DNA from: Slackia exigua ATCC 700122
Lineage (GTDB): Bacteria > Actinomycetota > Coriobacteriia > Coriobacteriales > Eggerthellaceae
Reading direction: 5' to 3'
DNA: 64,000 nucleotides
NCBI RefSeq assembly: GCF_000162875.1
Contig: NZ_GG700631.1
Coordinates: 529,277 to 593,276 of the forward strand
A program made the position numbers and the translations under genes. The notes below the pieces were generated by a model, which saw only the letters and a list, made by a program, of their open reading frames with translations, was not told the DNA's origin and ran no database searches. The first letter of the stretch is position 1, and every line of letters begins with the position of its first letter. Shown one piece after another: positions 62,409 to 64,000 of the stretch.

Positions 62409-62443
62409 AAAGAGCCTGCCGCATTGCACGGCAGGCTCTTTCT
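62409..62443. terminator. bidirectional rho-independent terminator
   Basis: Perfect 13-bp stem AAAGAGCCTGCCG / CGGCAGGCTCTTT (62409-62421 and 62429-62441) with a 7-nt loop; A-run on one side and T-run on the other. It separates the convergent nifS-like and AOR genes. Confidence 0.92.
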
Positions 62444-62530
62444 GCACCCTGATGGCTTTCTGCCGCGCTTAAAGGCGCGGCGCCCCCGGATGCGGACGGC
62501 ATGGGGGGCGTGCCGTCCGCAGGAGGTTCG

Positions 62531-64000
62531 CTAGAGCAGATTCTTGGACCGAAGGTCTTCCTTCACATCGGTCAGGTTGTACCCATCGAGGCATTCCGCA
62601 GTGGGAGCGCCGGTCTTCTCGTCCCAGCCGAATTCCTTGTACACCATGGTAAGAGCGGTCTGGAAATCTTCCTTCTCCATTTTGTCGGTGCCGGCCGTGA
62701 AGGGCTCGATATCGGGATCTTTCGTGAACGGCCACTCGGTGTAGACGTCGTGAACGTTGCGGAAGTCGCTCGTGCCCATGCCGCGCATCGTGTTGGCGCG
62801 CTGCAGGGTCATGATGGCCGCACCGCGCTTGTAGAGCTCTTCGGTCGTAATGTCCTCGCCGGTCACGGCCTTGTAGAACTTCGCTTCCAAGTCCAGGTCG
62901 CCGCGGTAGTCGCGGGACTTCGACGGGCTCATGGCCATCGGCCACACCCAGTTGCACAGCGTGAGCGAATCGTGCAGCACGTCGGTCACGATAGACCACC
63001 AGCAGAACCTCGCCTTGGACTCGTTCATGGGCGAGTAGTTCTTCGTCTCGTCGATGGCGTCTTCGCCGCCCCAGAGCTCGGCTGCGATTTCGCGCTTCTT
63101 CTCGATAGGCAGGCCGCAGCCTTGGAAGTTCACGGCGGAATGGATCATGTCGTCACGGTTGAACATCATGTTGTACACGGCGCCCACCTGGCCGAAGCAT
63201 TCGTGCGCATGGTGCACGGGCCAGCCGCGGTAGTTGATGAGGCAGCTCGCGGTTGTGTCGAACCATTCCATATCGTCCCAGCGTTCGCACCACACGATGT
63301 CGCCGTGCGCGATATAGCTCATCTCGTTGTCGTTCTGCGCGATGTGACGCAGGATCTTCACCATGATGGACGGATCGTTGTTCTTGAAGGCGTCCCAATC
63401 GAACAGGTCGTACTCCTCTTCGGGCAGCACGCGCTTGAAGATGCCCTTGGAAATGCAGTGCGCGATGTCGCGGTAGAGCTGCGCGTAGTTGCACCACAGG
63501 CCCAGATCGTCAACCGTGGAGCCGATGACCTGGTTCCAGATGACGCAGTCCTCGGAGTTGTCTTCGACCTGGGTGTTCTCGCCGAGGATCTTGATCATGT
63601 ACTTGAACGGGAAATTCGGCACGCAGGTGTTGCCCGTGATCTCGTAGCCGCCATGCTCGGCCGAACCGGGAATGCGCATGTCGGAATAGCAGTGGATCGG
63701 GCAGCTGTGGCAACCGTTCATCTTGATGGTGTACTTCTCGGCTTCGGGGCCGTCGTCCTTGGTCGTCTTCATGCAGCGATAGCCCACGGTGTTGAGCTCG
63801 CCGGGCTTCGGCTCGCCGGTCTCGATCGGATCGCCTTCGGCTTGCGCCCAGTACAGACCCTTGCGCGCGGTCCAACGGCTGCCCTTGTCGTAGAATTCCG
63901 CCCACTCCTGCTGGGTGGAAGGCACCACATGGTTGTTGTTCGAACCCACGATGCCGGAAATCATGTAGTCGGAAAGCGCGGCGACGACCTTCGGATGGGC
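62531..64000 (-). CDS. aldehyde:ferredoxin oxidoreductase family protein, N-terminus outside the window
   Basis: The C-terminal 490 or so residues of an AOR-family tungsten/molybdenum (bis-pyranopterin) enzyme; the frame is open to the window edge and the N-terminal cofactor domain is missing. The Fe-S cluster cysteines appear as CHSCPIHC with a distal Cys in TLCNWVWPM. GNTCVPNFPFKYM, FQGCGLPIEKKR and the closing MGTSDFRNVHDVY match the family; a Met-Arg-Gly-Met-Gly stretch precedes it. AOR enzymes oxidise aldehydes to acids with ferredoxin; YdhV-type members have unknown substrates. It converges on the nifS-like gene. Confidence 0.9.
   Translation of the reverse strand, partial: AHPKVVAALSDYMISGIVGSNNNHVVPSTQQEWAEFYDKGSRWTARKGLYWAQAEGDPIETGEPKPGELNTVGYRCMKTTKDDGPEAEKYTIKMNGCHSCPIHCYSDMRIPGSAEHGGYEITGNTCVPNFPFKYMIKILGENTQVEDNSEDCVIWNQVIGSTVDDLGLWCNYAQLYRDIAHCISKGIFKRVLPEEEYDLFDWDAFKNNDPSIMVKILRHIAQNDNEMSYIAHGDIVWCERWDDMEWFDTTASCLINYRGWPVHHAHECFGQVGAVYNMMFNRDDMIHSAVNFQGCGLPIEKKREIAAELWGGEDAIDETKNYSPMNESKARFCWWSIVTDVLHDSLTLCNWVWPMAMSPSKSRDYRGDLDLEAKFYKAVTGEDITTEELYKRGAAIMTLQRANTMRGMGTSDFRNVHDVYTEWPFTKDPDIEPFTAGTDKMEKEDFQTALTMVYKEFGWDEKTGAPTAECLDGYNLTDVKEDLRSKNLL

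Noticed and set aside
1-64000. tRNA, rRNA, CRISPR, IS element or prophage genes
   Set aside because: Looked for on both strands; nothing with cloverleaf, spacer-repeat, transposase or integrase character was seen.

Overview
The window is a GC-rich chromosomal segment from an anaerobic actinobacterium, most likely of the class Coriobacteriia, family Eggerthellaceae (Slackia, Gordonibacter, Eggerthella or a relative). This is inferred from gene content: a polytopic membrane protein ending in a LuxR-type HTH, a Tat-exported fumarate-reductase-like flavoprotein, a RecJ-RecQ-like fusion, a single-chain PurL, a lipoprotein-type NrfA and an aldehyde:ferredoxin oxidoreductase (AOR) family enzyme. I see no rRNA, tRNA, CRISPR array, insertion sequence or phage gene. 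Most of it reads as ordinary core chromosome.

Layout. 1-648 is gene-free and holds an AT-rich stretch between 13-bp inverted repeats and two short tandem repeats (periods about 17 and 12 bp). 649-5427 carries an M16C protease, a solo trigger-factor-C-terminus-like protein and a DUF47/PhoU-like protein. 5732-16688 is a long minus-strand run, glmM-glmU-prs-pth-recJ/Q-rel-MBL hydrolase, covering cell-wall precursors, PRPP, tRNA recycling, DNA repair and the stringent response. luxS follows. 17532-23608 is a redox block: a flavin reductase, two small regulators (a solo LuxR HTH and a Crp/Fnr protein) and a 1057-residue FAD/Fe-S oxidase with a Met/Pro-rich tail. rplM-rpsI come next, then the argCJBD operon behind an AT-rich control region.

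30289-42664 holds aminopeptidase C, an isochorismatase-like hydrolase, a zinc-ribbon membrane protein, a DUF1846 protein, an S33 peptidase, a peroxide cassette (glutathione peroxidase plus an OhrR-like regulator with an operator over the -10 box), a membrane protein with a metallophosphoesterase, and a large TPR protein. An acyl-CoA synthetase and purL follow, then a stand-alone nrfA with a strong promoter, and an MBL/LOG pair.

52148-56343 (minus) is a metal-efflux operon: ArsR/SmtB regulator, small metallochaperone, P-type ATPase, and then, only 11 bp behind the ATPase, both subunits of a class I Fe-S fumarase. The operator and promoter can be read directly. 56749-64000 carries a LysR regulator, a membrane LuxR regulator and a cluster of an acidic unknown protein, an IscU-like scaffold lacking the first canonical cysteine, a NifS-like cysteine desulfurase and, convergently, an AOR-family enzyme cut by the window edge. 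Together these suggest a dedicated Fe-S maturation module for a tungsten/molybdenum enzyme, and this is the best candidate here for a poorly described system.
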